Source: JACVRW01 sp963771715 (lineage in GTDB: Bacteria > Actinomycetota > Thermoleophilia > Solirubrobacterales > Thermoleophilaceae). From it: a stretch of DNA of 64,000 nucleotides. Positions 8,963 through 16,725 of the stretch are shown here, piece by piece (within the stretch, counting starts at the first letter, position 1; every line of letters starts with the position of its first letter). The position numbers were made by a program, and so were the translations under genes. The stretch covers positions 248,001 to 312,000 of the forward strand of contig CAVYUQ010000003.1 in assembly GCA_963771715.1 (NCBI GenBank), in the 5' to 3' direction. The notes beneath the pieces are model-generated. The model did no database searches and was not told the DNA's origin. It was given only the letters and a program-made list of their open reading frames with translations.

Positions 8963-8980
8963 AGACAGACCGGTCTGTCT
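8963..8980. promoter_or_regulatory. TetR operator palindrome
   Basis: AGACAGACCGGTCTGTCT is a perfect 18-bp inverted repeat directly upstream of the TetR start and inside the intergenic region shared with the sigma-factor gene. Size and symmetry fit a TetR dimer site. Binding itself is inferred. Confidence 0.8.
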
Positions 8981-9178
8981 CTGTTATACACCACAGTTCG
9001 TTCCGGCCCTGAAGGTAGGTCGGGGAGCAGCACGAGGCTGCTGGGAAAGCGCGACGATGGGCACACAGAGCCGCTCGAAGCGACGTCCTCGAGTCATGAA
9101 AGGGACGCCGCGCGGACCCCGGTCGAATGGGGCGCGACTCGGACCTTGCGTCAATTGGAAGACCGACGGAGGTTCACG

Positions 9179-9988
9179 ATGTGTGCAGTCGCCCTCGCAC
9201 CGCCGAGGCTGTCCCAGACCACTCACCCCGAGGGCGGCGACCGCGCTGCCGCGCGTCAGCTCGAGCGAGAGCTGCTGGTGCGCTACCACGCGGCCGGAGA
9301 CCTCGCCGCGCGCGAGGAGCTCGTGGAGCGCTTCCTGCCGCTGGCCCGCGATCTCGCACTGCGCTACACGTACACGGACGAGCCGTTCGACGATCTGCTG
9401 CAGGTCGCGAGCCTCGGCCTGATCAAGGCGATCGACCGCTTCGAGCCTGGCCGCGGCTCGAAGTTCACGAGCTACGCCGCGCCGACGATCCTCGGCGAGC
9501 TGAAGCGCCACTTCCGCGACAAGGGATGGTCGCTGCACGTCCCGCGCGACCTTCAGGAGCGCACGCTCGCGGTGAGCCGCGCGACGGAGGTGCTGTCGAA
9601 GGAGCTCGGCCGCTCGCCGAAGGTGCGCGAGGTGGCGGCGCACCTCGGCTGCTCGGCGGAGCAGGTGCTGGAGGCGCAGGAGGCCGCCGCCAGCTACGAG
9701 GCGGCATCGCTCGACGCGCCCGCCGCGCGCGACGACGGCGAGTCGGCGTCGCTTGTGGACCTGCTCGGCGGCGAGGACTCGGCCTACGAGCTCGTGGACG
9801 ACCGCGAGGCGATCGCCAGCACCTGGCACGCGCTGCCGGAGGTCGAGCGGAAGGTGGTCGAGCTGCGCTTCATGCACGACCTGACCCAGCGCGAGATCGG
9901 CGAACAGATCGGCTACTCGCAGATGCACGTGTCGCGCCTTCTCCGGCGGGCGCTGACGCGTCTTGAGACGGCCGCGACAGCGGCGTGA
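9179..9988 (+). CDS. RNA polymerase sigma factor, SigB/SigF (group 3) type (269 aa)
   Basis: Alternative sigma factor of the SigB/SigF/SigG family. Region 2 is LPLARDLALRYTYTDEPFDDLLQVASLGLIKAIDRF and GSKFTSYAAPTILGELKRHFRDKGW. Region 3 (LGRSPKVREVAAHLG) and region 4 (VVELRFMHDLTQREIGEQIGYSQMHVSRLLRRAL) are complete. ATG 9179 is chosen because GGAGG sits 7 bases upstream; a TTG at 9146 is also in frame. No anti-sigma kinase gene is adjacent, but a STAS-domain protein lies at 16.4 kb. The downstream genes look like a general stress regulon. Confidence 0.93.
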   Translation: MCAVALAPPRLSQTTHPEGGDRAAARQLERELLVRYHAAGDLAAREELVERFLPLARDLALRYTYTDEPFDDLLQVASLGLIKAIDRFEPGRGSKFTSYAAPTILGELKRHFRDKGWSLHVPRDLQERTLAVSRATEVLSKELGRSPKVREVAAHLGCSAEQVLEAQEAAASYEAASLDAPAARDDGESASLVDLLGGEDSAYELVDDREAIASTWHALPEVERKVVELRFMHDLTQREIGEQIGYSQMHVSRLLRRALTRLETAATAA

Positions 9989-10265
9989 CCTAGCGCGCCG
10001 GCAGGTTCGCACTGCCCGGGGCGGGTATTTACGACCGGCGACTATGCCTGGAGCCTCACGTAACCTCGAGCCTTACTTCGAGATCGTCGCCAGGCCGCCC
10101 GTGGGGCTGCTGGTCGTATACGGAGCGCACCGAACGATCGACGGCGCGATCACGCGGGCCAGCGCTCACATGGACATGCTCTAGCCCGGGCTGAAGGGGC
10201 GCGCGGCGACCGTGCTGAACCATCCAGTCACGATCGCCGGCGCTCGTTCAGCGAGCCTGCAAGAG

Positions 10266-10724
10266 CTAGCTGCTTGGTGCCATCTCCTGCGCCTGCTGGC
10301 GTCCCTCTTCCTGGACCGTCTGGGCGGCCTCCTGCGCGACGTGCTTGCCGCGCTCGAGAGCCTCCTGGCCGGTCTCCTTGGCCTTGTCCTTGACCTGGTC
10401 GGCCATCGGACCGATCTTCTCGTCCTCCACGCGGGTGGAGGGGATGAGCATGCCGGCCACGAACCCAACCGCGGTCGCGCCGATGGCGAGGCCGAGCGGG
10501 TTCTCCTTGGCAACGCCGGCAGCGCGCTGAGCGCCCTGCTTCACGTCACCGCTGTCGGGAGTGGAACCCGAGAGCGTCGACTTCACGCTCTCGACACGGC
10601 CTGAGATGGCCTCCTTGGCCCGGCCCGGGACGTCGGCCTTGTGGCCGAGCGCCTCCGCCGTGTCGCCCATGCGGGCACGGGTCTCCTCTATGTCATTCCT
10701 GATTTCGCTTGGGTCTTGGCCCAT
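10266..10724 (-). CDS. DUF3618-domain protein (152 aa)
   Basis: Small envelope-associated protein with the DUF3618 N-terminus (PSEIRNDIEETRARMGDTAEALGHKADVPGRAKE), a single hydrophobic helix (LGLAIGATAVGFVAGMLI, about residues 76-93) and an amphipathic, Lys/Glu/Ala-rich C-terminal coiled region. Proteins of this kind accompany holin-type membrane proteins in actinobacteria; the role is unknown, probably in envelope stress. It is the last gene of a three-gene minus-strand operon and its ATG lies inside the end of the preceding gene. Confidence 0.85.
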   Translation of the reverse strand: MGQDPSEIRNDIEETRARMGDTAEALGHKADVPGRAKEAISGRVESVKSTLSGSTPDSGDVKQGAQRAAGVAKENPLGLAIGATAVGFVAGMLIPSTRVEDEKIGPMADQVKDKAKETGQEALERGKHVAQEAAQTVQEEGRQQAQEMAPSS

Positions 10725-11106
10725 CGCACGTCCTCCTTAACGCTGTCCATGGCCTGCTCGGTGCGACCGGAGTGGCTTCCTTGATCTTTTGCTTGCCTGT
10801 CAGTGCGAGCACGCCCGCCACCGCCGCGTAGACCACCGCGACGATCAGAGCGGCCAGCCAAATCGACACCGCGCCGTCGAGCAGGGCGATGAAGAACGTC
10901 GTGAGCGCCGCGAAAGCGCCCACTCCGAACAGCCCGGCCCCGCCGAACATCCCGGCGCCGATGCCGGCGGTCTTGCCCTTTTGCGCCAGCTCGGCCTTGG
11001 CGAGCTCGATCTCCTGCTTGACGAGCGTCGTCGTCTGGTCGGAGAGGTCCTTCATGAGCGCACCAGTCGAGTGGTCGCGCAGCTCGTTGTCCGGCCGGGC
11101 CGTCAT
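10688..11106 (-). CDS. Phage-holin-superfamily (PF07332-type) membrane protein, C-terminal frameshift
   Basis: Actinobacterial holin-like protein with an N-terminal amphipathic helix (LSDQTTTLVKQEIELAKAEL), a glycine-rich turn and two transmembrane helices (GLFGVGAFAALTTFFIALL and WLAALIVAVVYAAVAGVLAL). The frame from ATG 11106 ends at 10693 with an unfamilylike tail. Shifting one base near 10765 instead gives EQAMDSVKEDVRWAKTQ, the usual family ending, with a stop at 10688. One base is therefore probably missing. The start overlaps the stop of the upstream gene (ATGA). Confidence 0.82.
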
Positions 11107-11632
11107 GCTCGTGGTTCGGTCGAGATCATCGATTCCCGGTCGCCGACGCCGTGCTCTTCGCGCACGAACTGTCCGCCGGTCGTGGATGCGCCCGACGGCA
11201 TCGGCTCGGCCGCAACTGAGCGGGTGTGTCCGTTCGAGCTGCCGCCGTTCTGCATTGAGCTGCGGTAGCGCTCGCTGCTCGAGGCCTTGAGCATCCGCGA
11301 GGCAGCAAGCCCGAGCACGAGCCCGCCGGCTGCGACCGCCCACGGATTCTTGCGCGCGAAGGCCTCGACATCGCGGAGCAGCTCGTCGCCGCTCGCGTCC
11401 TGCAGCCGCTGGCCTACGCTCTGCGCCTTCTCGGCGGCCTGCTCGGCGTAACGGGCGGGGGTGTCCTTCCCCTGCGTGCGGAATTGCTCCGCAACCGAGC
11501 GGACATCGTCCGCCGCCGAGCTGAGCTGCTGGCCGGCCTGCGTCGAGCGCTGGTCGACCTGCTCGCTCAGCCGTCCCTTGGCCTGGCCCCGACCTCCTTG
11601 GCCTTTTCTTGGGCCTGTCGCGTGTCCTGCAC
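11103..11632 (-). CDS. Envelope stress protein with YqjD/ElaB-like layout, frameshifted near 5' end
   Basis: First gene of the operon with the holin-like and DUF3618 proteins. From GTG 11632 (ribosome site AGGAGG upstream) the reading VQDTRQAQEKAKEVG runs into a stop after about 20 codons. One added base near 11590 joins it to a long open frame: a polar helical region (AKGRLSEQVDQRSTQAGQQLSS...), then DVEAFARKNPWAVAAGGLVLGLAASRML, the membrane segment typical of this protein type, and a Ser-rich tail ending at 11103. An indel in the sequence is the simplest explanation. Function unknown; probably ribosome- or membrane-associated under stress, by analogy only. Confidence 0.7.
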
Positions 11633-12070
11633 GGTGGGTCCTCCTCCATTCGGAAACTGGGTTGCTCGTGGGGGTACCCCGGAATCCGGTTGGGGATCAG
11701 ACTCATTTTCAACTGGATTGGTCGTGCCCCATCTGGGTACGCAGGGTCCGTCGCCCACCGCAGGACAACAGGGTCGGAGCCCCATGAACCGGCAGCCCTA
11801 GTCCGCCTTGGCTCTTTGCTGTTCCGCGCGGTCGTTCCGCTTCGGAAGCGCACTTGCCGCACTCGTCCACCGTCGAACAGCTCGTGGACTGCAGTCACAG
11901 TACCCGCGTGTGTGACGATAGCCCCAAACTTTTATGCGCCCCGCGTTTGGGTACATGGAGCAGTAGGCACGAGCCTTCACTAGCAACGGCGCGCTCTGCC
12001 TCCTCAACGTACGCCGGTCCACTCGCAGCCTGCGGGGTCCCGCCGGCGACTTACCCCCAAGGAGTTCCCT
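11633..12070. other. 438-bp intergenic region between divergent stress genes
   Basis: No convincing gene on either strand. It contains three GGGTAC hexamers (about 11671, 11735 and 11949) that resemble the -10 element of SigB/SigF-type promoters, although a clear GTTT -35 box at the right spacing is not seen. It also holds a hairpin-forming stretch at 11833-11850 (CGTTCCGCTTCGGAAGCG) that recurs exactly beside the tRNA-Val gene at 37046-37063. Confidence 0.5.
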
Positions 12071-12412
12071 ATGGCAGTATCGGACGCCACCCGCGGCACG
12101 CCGCGGACCAACGGAATCCGCGCTCGCATCGCCGAGCGCAATCACGAGACCAAGGCCGCCTTCAAGACGACCGAGTTCTGGGCAATGGTTGCTCTCGTCG
12201 TGACGATTCTGGTCAGTGCCGCACTGATCAACGGCGGCGACAACGGCACGGACGAGTTCATCGCCAAGCAGGCGTGGCTCTACGTCTCGATCCTGGGCGG
12301 GGCTTACTTCATCTCCCGCGGTCTCGCGAAGTCGGGCAGCTACGAGCCCGACGCCGACTACAAGCCGCTTGACCTGACCGAGCGCAAGCGCGACGGCGGC
12401 ACAGACCGCTAG
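12071..12412 (+). CDS. Small two-helix membrane protein (113 aa)
   Basis: Unknown-function actinobacterial membrane protein. A basic N-terminus is followed by the phrase KTTEFWAMVALVVTILVSAALI (helix 1, about residues 35-53), a polar loop, and AWLYVSILGGAYFISRGLA (helix 2, about 67-86), then a charged tail. ATG 12071 has an AAGGAG ribosome site 7 bases upstream. Its position between the holin-type operon and the ferritin-like gene suggests it belongs to the same stress regulon. A strong hairpin follows. Confidence 0.75.
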   Translation: MAVSDATRGTPRTNGIRARIAERNHETKAAFKTTEFWAMVALVVTILVSAALINGGDNGTDEFIAKQAWLYVSILGGAYFISRGLAKSGSYEPDADYKPLDLTERKRDGGTDR

Positions 12413-12429
12413 ACCAACCGTGTCGCAGC

Positions 12430-12462
12430 GAGCGCCGGGCGGCTGCGCGCCGCCCGGCGCTC
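12430..12462 (+). terminator. Hairpin between small membrane protein and DUF892 gene
   Basis: A 13-bp perfect stem (GAGCGCCGGGCGG pairing with its complement) with a 7-base loop begins 18 bases after the stop at 12412. There is no long T run. It ends only 34 bases before the next start, so it may reduce rather than fully stop read-through. Confidence 0.7.
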
Positions 12463-12495
12463 TGCCTCTTCCACCTCCACCGAGAGTGAATTTTC

Positions 12496-13488
12496 GTGAC
12501 TAAGCAGCAAGAGCAGAAGATCGTGCAGTATCTGAACGAGGCCCATGGTGCAGAGCTGGCGCTCGTGCGCCAGCTCCAGGCGCAGATCGCCATGACCCCC
12601 AGGGGTCCGTACCGCGACGGGCTGGAGAGCCATCATCAGGAGACCCGCCGGCACGCCGACCGGCTCGAGGGCCGGCTGGCCGAGCTGGGACAGGGGAACA
12701 ACCCGCTTCAGGTCGGACTGGGTGCCCTGGAGAGCCTTGTCGGGCAGGCCTTGGCATTGACCAAGACACCGTTCGACCTGGTTCGCGGATCTGGCGGCGA
12801 GGAGAAGGTGCTCAAGAACGCCAAGGACTCGTGCGCGGCGGAGGCGCTGGAGATCGCCACCTACACGGCGATCGCCCGGCTCGCACGTGCCGCTGGAGAC
12901 GCCAAGACGGAGCGTCTGGCCGAGTCCATCCTCGGCGACGAGCAGCGCATGCTCGACCGGCTTCTGAAGGAGATCCCGCGTCTGACCGACGCCGTGGCAC
13001 GGGCGGAGTTCGACGGAAACGGCTCCTATGACGTGACCGAGACGGGCGCCGCCGACACGCTGCGCGAGGTGGGCGGCACCGCAAAGCGGACCACCCGCCG
13101 GGCTCGCAAGGTGCCCGGAGTGGCACGCGCCGAGGGCACGGTCAAGGGCGCCGTGGCGTCCGAATCCGACCTGGCGATTTCGAGTTACGACTCGCTCAGC
13201 GCGAACCAGATCCAGGAGAAGCTCCCCGAGCTGTCCCAGGTCGATCTGGCCAAGGTCAACGCCTACGAGCGCAAGAACCAGAACCGCTCCACCATCACCC
13301 GCCGAATCGACTCCCTACAGGCGTCCGAGCCCTGGCCCGGCTACGACGAGCTGAGTGTGGACGAGGTCCGTGCCGTGCTCTCCGAGGGCGACGAGACCCG
13401 GATCAAGGAGGCGCGCAGTTACGAGCGCAAGCACAAGAACCGCGCCGGCGTGCTCCAGGCCACCGAGCGCGAGCTCAGCAACGCCTAA
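12496..13488 (+). CDS. DUF892 ferritin-like protein with two C-terminal 45-residue repeats (330 aa)
   Basis: N-terminal half (residues 1-165) is a YciE/YciF-type four-helix ferritin-like domain: EQKIVQYLNEAHGAELALVRQLQ, ESHHQETRRHADRLEGRLAELG, a mid helix with CAAEALEIATYTAIARLA, and ILGDEQRMLDRLLKEIP. The Glu/His positions look able to bind metal. A flexible Arg/Thr-rich linker (about 190-225) follows. Then come two related units, YDSLSANQIQEKLPELSQVDLAKVNAYERKNQNR and YDELSVDEVRAVLSEGDETRIKEARSYERKHKNR, which look like small helical binding modules. It starts with GTG. Likely a general-stress protein. Confidence 0.82.
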   Translation: MTKQQEQKIVQYLNEAHGAELALVRQLQAQIAMTPRGPYRDGLESHHQETRRHADRLEGRLAELGQGNNPLQVGLGALESLVGQALALTKTPFDLVRGSGGEEKVLKNAKDSCAAEALEIATYTAIARLARAAGDAKTERLAESILGDEQRMLDRLLKEIPRLTDAVARAEFDGNGSYDVTETGAADTLREVGGTAKRTTRRARKVPGVARAEGTVKGAVASESDLAISSYDSLSANQIQEKLPELSQVDLAKVNAYERKNQNRSTITRRIDSLQASEPWPGYDELSVDEVRAVLSEGDETRIKEARSYERKHKNRAGVLQATERELSNA

Positions 13489-13506
13489 GCACCATTTCGA
13501 GTCAGG

Positions 13507-13532
13507 GGAGGGGGCCGAGCGCGGCCCCCTCC
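13507..13532 (+). terminator. Intrinsic-type terminator after DUF892 gene
   Basis: A GC-rich 10-bp perfect stem (GGAGGGGGCC / GGCCCCCTCC) with a 6-base loop, followed by CGGTTCTTCG, begins 18 bases after the stop codon. It could also serve the convergent KaiC gene, though it lies 66 bases from that gene's stop. Confidence 0.75.
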
Positions 13533-13597
13533 TCGGTTCTTCGACTCGCTTAGGAGGAGGACCGGGCGAACGGCGCGTACGTCTCCGACCTTGACAG

Positions 13598-14995
13598 TTA
13601 GCGAGAGACCTGCTCGCTGACGATCGGATCTCCGAGGACGATCCCGCCCGGGGTGATGTCGAATTCGCGAATCTCGGGCTCGTGGGCGCTGCCGCGCGAC
13701 TTGAGGATCGTCACCGTGCGCAGCAGTCGTGGTTCGGCGCGCAGGTACTGCAGCAGGATGACATTGTCGGAGAGGTGCGAGATGCCGTATTCGGCCAGGC
13801 GGCCGACGTGGAAGAGGTCGGGTATTTCGCTGGTCATGATCGGGCTTATGCCCGCGCGCGAGAGGCGCTGCATGAGCGAGTAGATGAACTCGCGGAAGCG
13901 CACGGGATCGGGCGCCGCGTATTGCAGGTCGCTCAGGCTGTCGATCAGTACGCGCTTGGCCCCGGTGCGCTCGATCAGGTCGAGCAGCTCGTACACCCAT
14001 TCGTCGATGTAGACGTCGTTGGGGGATCGGTACATGACCGCCACCCGTTCGTCGTCGAGCGACCAGCCGAAGCCGTTGGCGACCCTTTGCAGCTGAATCG
14101 GGTTCTCCTGCAGGCTCGCGATCACCCCGGGCTCACCGCTTGCGGCGCCGACGAAGATGAAGTGGAGGCCCATCAACGTCTTGCCGACACCCGACGGCCC
14201 GGCCACCAGCGTGGAGCTACCCGGCGCGTAGCCCTCAGCGAGCATCGTGTCGAGCGGCGCGATCCCGGACGAGATCCGCTCGTCGCTGAGCCGGTAGTCA
14301 TCCGTCCTGACGAGATCGGCGAGCCGGGGAAAGACCGTGATGCCGTCCTCGGAGAGGCGATATGTGTGACGTCCTGAGCGGAAGTCGCTGCCGCGCAGCT
14401 TGGCCACCTGGATCAGGCGTAGCGTCCGCTCGTTCACGCGCTCCGTCGCGAGCGAGATGATGCCGTCCGCGACCGCGAACTCCGGCGCCGTGCGCATCTC
14501 CTCCTCGCTGTATTCCCCTATCCAGAAGCAGGTTGCGGGGAAGGCCGTGAGCAGCGCGGCGAGGTCGTGCAGAAAGCGCCGGAAGGCGCGCGCGTCATCC
14601 GCGAACGCGGCCAGCGCCTTGAAGCTGTCGATCGCGATGATCCCCGGCCGCCGCTCCTTGATCAGCACGCTTATGCGCTCGACGATGGCGGCCAGCCCGC
14701 CGTCACCGCCGACCGTGCCGCCGAGGTCCTCGTAATAGACCCTCCGCCCGATCGCGTCGCGATCGAAGAAGCTGAGCGTCTGGGCGTAGCGGAGGATCTT
14801 CTCGAACGGCTCGGACACGGTGGAGAGGTAGATCGCGGGGCGCTCCTCGGTCGCGCCGGCGAAGACGAACTGTTGGGAGAGGATCGTCTTTCCGGAGCCC
14901 GGCAGTCCCATGATCAGGTTGATCCCGCTGGTCGGCAGACCGCCGCCGAGGATCAGGTCGAGCCCCTCGTCGCCGCTCGTGAGGCGCTCGTCCAC
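13598..14995 (-). CDS. KaiC-like double-domain RecA/RAD55-family ATPase (465 aa)
   Basis: Two tandem KaiC-type ATPase domains. Domain 1 has Walker A GLPGSGKT (about residue 30) and Walker B region GIIAIDSFKAL. Domain 2 has GPSGVGKT (about residue 258) and RVLIDSLSDL. It is somewhat shorter than cyanobacterial KaiC (about 520 aa) and there is no kaiA or kaiB nearby, so a clock role is not implied. These proteins are usually signal-transduction ATPases of unknown output. The GTG start at 14995 overlaps by one base the stop of the MerR-receiver gene, so the two are translationally coupled and probably form a signalling pair. Confidence 0.9.
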   Translation of the reverse strand: MDERLTSGDEGLDLILGGGLPTSGINLIMGLPGSGKTILSQQFVFAGATEERPAIYLSTVSEPFEKILRYAQTLSFFDRDAIGRRVYYEDLGGTVGGDGGLAAIVERISVLIKERRPGIIAIDSFKALAAFADDARAFRRFLHDLAALLTAFPATCFWIGEYSEEEMRTAPEFAVADGIISLATERVNERTLRLIQVAKLRGSDFRSGRHTYRLSEDGITVFPRLADLVRTDDYRLSDERISSGIAPLDTMLAEGYAPGSSTLVAGPSGVGKTLMGLHFIFVGAASGEPGVIASLQENPIQLQRVANGFGWSLDDERVAVMYRSPNDVYIDEWVYELLDLIERTGAKRVLIDSLSDLQYAAPDPVRFREFIYSLMQRLSRAGISPIMTSEIPDLFHVGRLAEYGISHLSDNVILLQYLRAEPRLLRTVTILKSRGSAHEPEIREFDITPGGIVLGDPIVSEQVSR

Positions 14996-15678
14996 TAGCG
15001 ACTCTCCTGCGCGGGCCGAGCGACCAGCGCACTTGCGCCGAGCAGGTCCTTGACGGTTGAGACGAGCTCGAGCGGATCAAATGGCTTCTGCAGAAAGGCG
15101 TCAGCGCCCGCGGCCAGCGCCTCGTCTCGAGCCTCCAGGACGGAGATGGCGAGCACGGCTTCAGCGCCATGCTGCTTCAGGCGCTGGCACAGCTGCGAGC
15201 CCTGACCTCCGGAGATCATCAGCTCCACGATCGCTAGCTGCGGGCGGCTCTCGAGCCAGTGCTCCTCGGCTTCGCCCACCGCGAACGCCAAGTTCACGTC
15301 ATACCCCTCGGTACGCAGGAAGAACTCCTGCAATTCCGCAGACACAGGATCGCGTTCGGCGAGCAACACGAGCAGGCGCGTGCCACCACTCTTGCCGTCG
15401 CTCATCGCAGGCTGGCCAGCCTCGCGCTGCTCCCCGAGCAGGCGGTGAGCGTCGGCCGCCGAAAGCCCGCCCGAAACCTCCGCCGCGACGAAGCGAAGCT
15501 CCTCCACCTGGTCACGGGAGTACAGCCGGTGTCCCCCCTCGCTCCGCTCCGGGACTACCGTCGCGTAGCGCTCCTCCCAGTTGCGGATCGTCGCGACAGG
15601 GACATCCAGCATTCGAGCCACCGCACCAATGCTGTACACGCCGCGGTTCCCGCCAGCCTCGCCAGACACGTTCGCCAT
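14995..15678 (-). CDS. MerR-type HTH fused to a response-regulator receiver domain (227 aa)
   Basis: N-terminal MerR winged helix (YSIGAVARMLDVPVATIRNWEERY...GGHRLYSRDQVEELRFV, residues 14-70), then a linker and a CheY-like receiver domain (about 100-215). Conserved receiver features are an acidic patch (ERD), LQKPFD with the lysine, and a Ser in the switch strand. The phospho-acceptor aspartate is replaced by glutamate (AIVELMISGG instead of AIVDL), so classical phosphorylation is unlikely and the domain may be locked or sense by another route. It is coupled to the KaiC-like ATPase downstream and divergent from the DUF2294 gene. Confidence 0.88.
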   Translation of the reverse strand: MANVSGEAGGNRGVYSIGAVARMLDVPVATIRNWEERYATVVPERSEGGHRLYSRDQVEELRFVAAEVSGGLSAADAHRLLGEQREAGQPAMSDGKSGGTRLLVLLAERDPVSAELQEFFLRTEGYDVNLAFAVGEAEEHWLESRPQLAIVELMISGGQGSQLCQRLKQHGAEAVLAISVLEARDEALAAGADAFLQKPFDPLELVSTVKDLLGASALVARPAQESR

Positions 15679-15809
15679 GCTAACCGATTCCCATGCGGAA
15701 TTGGTGAGCCTATGATGAGTCGTTGACGAGATTCGGCCTCCTTCACAACCTCATCAACAGGTGATAGGGTGGCTCCGATGTCTCCCCAGGAGCCGAGGAG
15801 TACATTCTG

Positions 15810-16262
15810 ATGAGCTTTGCCAATGGCGAGGCGTCGAACAACGGGGCTCTGAACGCGGAGCTGCCGACGAGGGGCGGCGGGGCGGTTCGCAACGACCTAT
15901 CGACCGCACTGGTCAAGCTCTACCGTGAGCTCTTCGGCCGTGGTCCAGTAACCACCACGACCCACGCATTCGACGCGGGCTACGTCACCTTTCTCCGTGA
16001 CGTACTCGCCCCGCACGAGCGCGTCCTCGTTCTGGGCGGTCGCACGGATCTCGTCTGTGAGGCGCGGGCGGCCATCCGCGAAGCCGAGCGCGAGCGGCTG
16101 ATCGGCGAGGTTCAGCGCGTGACCGGTCGACCCGTGCTTCATGACTCCTTCCAGTTTCAGCCGGAGCGGAACCTGGCCATCGAACTGTTCTGGACCCCGC
16201 CCGGTTCCGAGGAAGGCCCCGGCGACACTCCGGAGCGTTACGCGATCGCGCCGGCTCCGTAA
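15810..16262 (+). CDS. DUF2294-domain protein (150 aa)
   Basis: Small soluble protein with a DUF2294-type core: LVKLYRELFGRGPVTTTTHAFDAGYVTFLRDVLAPHERVL, followed by a helix rich in Glu/Arg (CEARAAIREAERERLIGEVQRVTGR) and a final strand (NLAIELFWTP). The family is linked by context to stress and signalling but has no known activity. ATG 15810 has a GAGGAG-like site 9 bases upstream. It lies between the MerR-receiver/KaiC pair and the STAS gene. Confidence 0.75.
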   Translation: MSFANGEASNNGALNAELPTRGGGAVRNDLSTALVKLYRELFGRGPVTTTTHAFDAGYVTFLRDVLAPHERVLVLGGRTDLVCEARAAIREAERERLIGEVQRVTGRPVLHDSFQFQPERNLAIELFWTPPGSEEGPGDTPERYAIAPAP

Positions 16263-16367
16263 CCCGAGGGAAAGGTGATGTCTCGATGATCACGAGCTGG
16301 AGGTTTCTGTGAGTCCCTCGTCCGCTTTTCAGAGTCACGGTGGAGCGCGCTCGAGGAGACCTGCCTC

Positions 16368-16688
16368 ATGCGAGCCAGCGGCGAACTCGACCGGAGTACC
16401 GCGGACCGCCTGAGCTCGGCGCTCGACGCGGCACGGGCGGACGGAGTGACGACGCTGCTCGACCTGTCCGCTGTCAGCTTCATCGACACGACCGGGCTGC
16501 GGGTCCTGCTCTGCTCGGCACGCGACTTCGACGCGCACGACCGGGCGTGGTTCATCGTCGGGGCATCCAGCGCGGTGTGGCGGCTCCTCGAGTTGAGCGG
16601 CACCAGATCGCAGCTGCCGCTGGTGGCGCCGCGTAGCTCCATGCGCATCGCGCCACCAAAGACTGCTCCTCAGCGCCTCGCCGGCTAA
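16368..16688 (+). CDS. STAS-domain protein, anti-sigma-factor antagonist type (106 aa); start uncertain
   Basis: The core LLDLSAVSFIDTTGLRVLL contains the conserved Ser/Asp-Thr-Thr site that anti-sigma kinases phosphorylate, and GELDRSTADRLSSAL is the usual first strand-helix. Such proteins free SigB/SigF-type sigma factors from their anti-sigma factor, which fits the sigma gene 6 kb away, although no kinase is adjacent. ATG 16368 has GAGGAG upstream but leaves the first strand missing. Another candidate, GTG 16309, has a perfect GGAGG site yet is one frame out. With one extra base there, the reading becomes a full-length STAS domain, so an indel is possible. Confidence 0.8.
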   Translation: MRASGELDRSTADRLSSALDAARADGVTTLLDLSAVSFIDTTGLRVLLCSARDFDAHDRAWFIVGASSAVWRLLELSGTRSQLPLVAPRSSMRIAPPKTAPQRLAG

Positions 16689-16725
16689 CGCGCGGGGGCT
16701 AGGTCCCTCCGGATAGTGTCCGCCC

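Noticed and set aside
10044..10184. Possible 46-aa gene after the sigma factor (MPGASRNLEPYFEIVARPP...)
   Set aside because: No ribosome site and no recognisable family; a GGGTAT motif upstream is the only hint. Not enough to call.
10688..11106. Prophage, because of the holin-family protein
   Set aside because: This holin-like family is a chromosomal actinobacterial membrane protein found with DUF3618; no phage structural, lysis or replication genes are nearby.
13598..15678. Circadian clock locus
   Set aside because: The KaiC-like ATPase lacks KaiA/KaiB neighbours and is paired with a MerR-receiver protein; KaiC homologues in such settings are general signalling ATPases.
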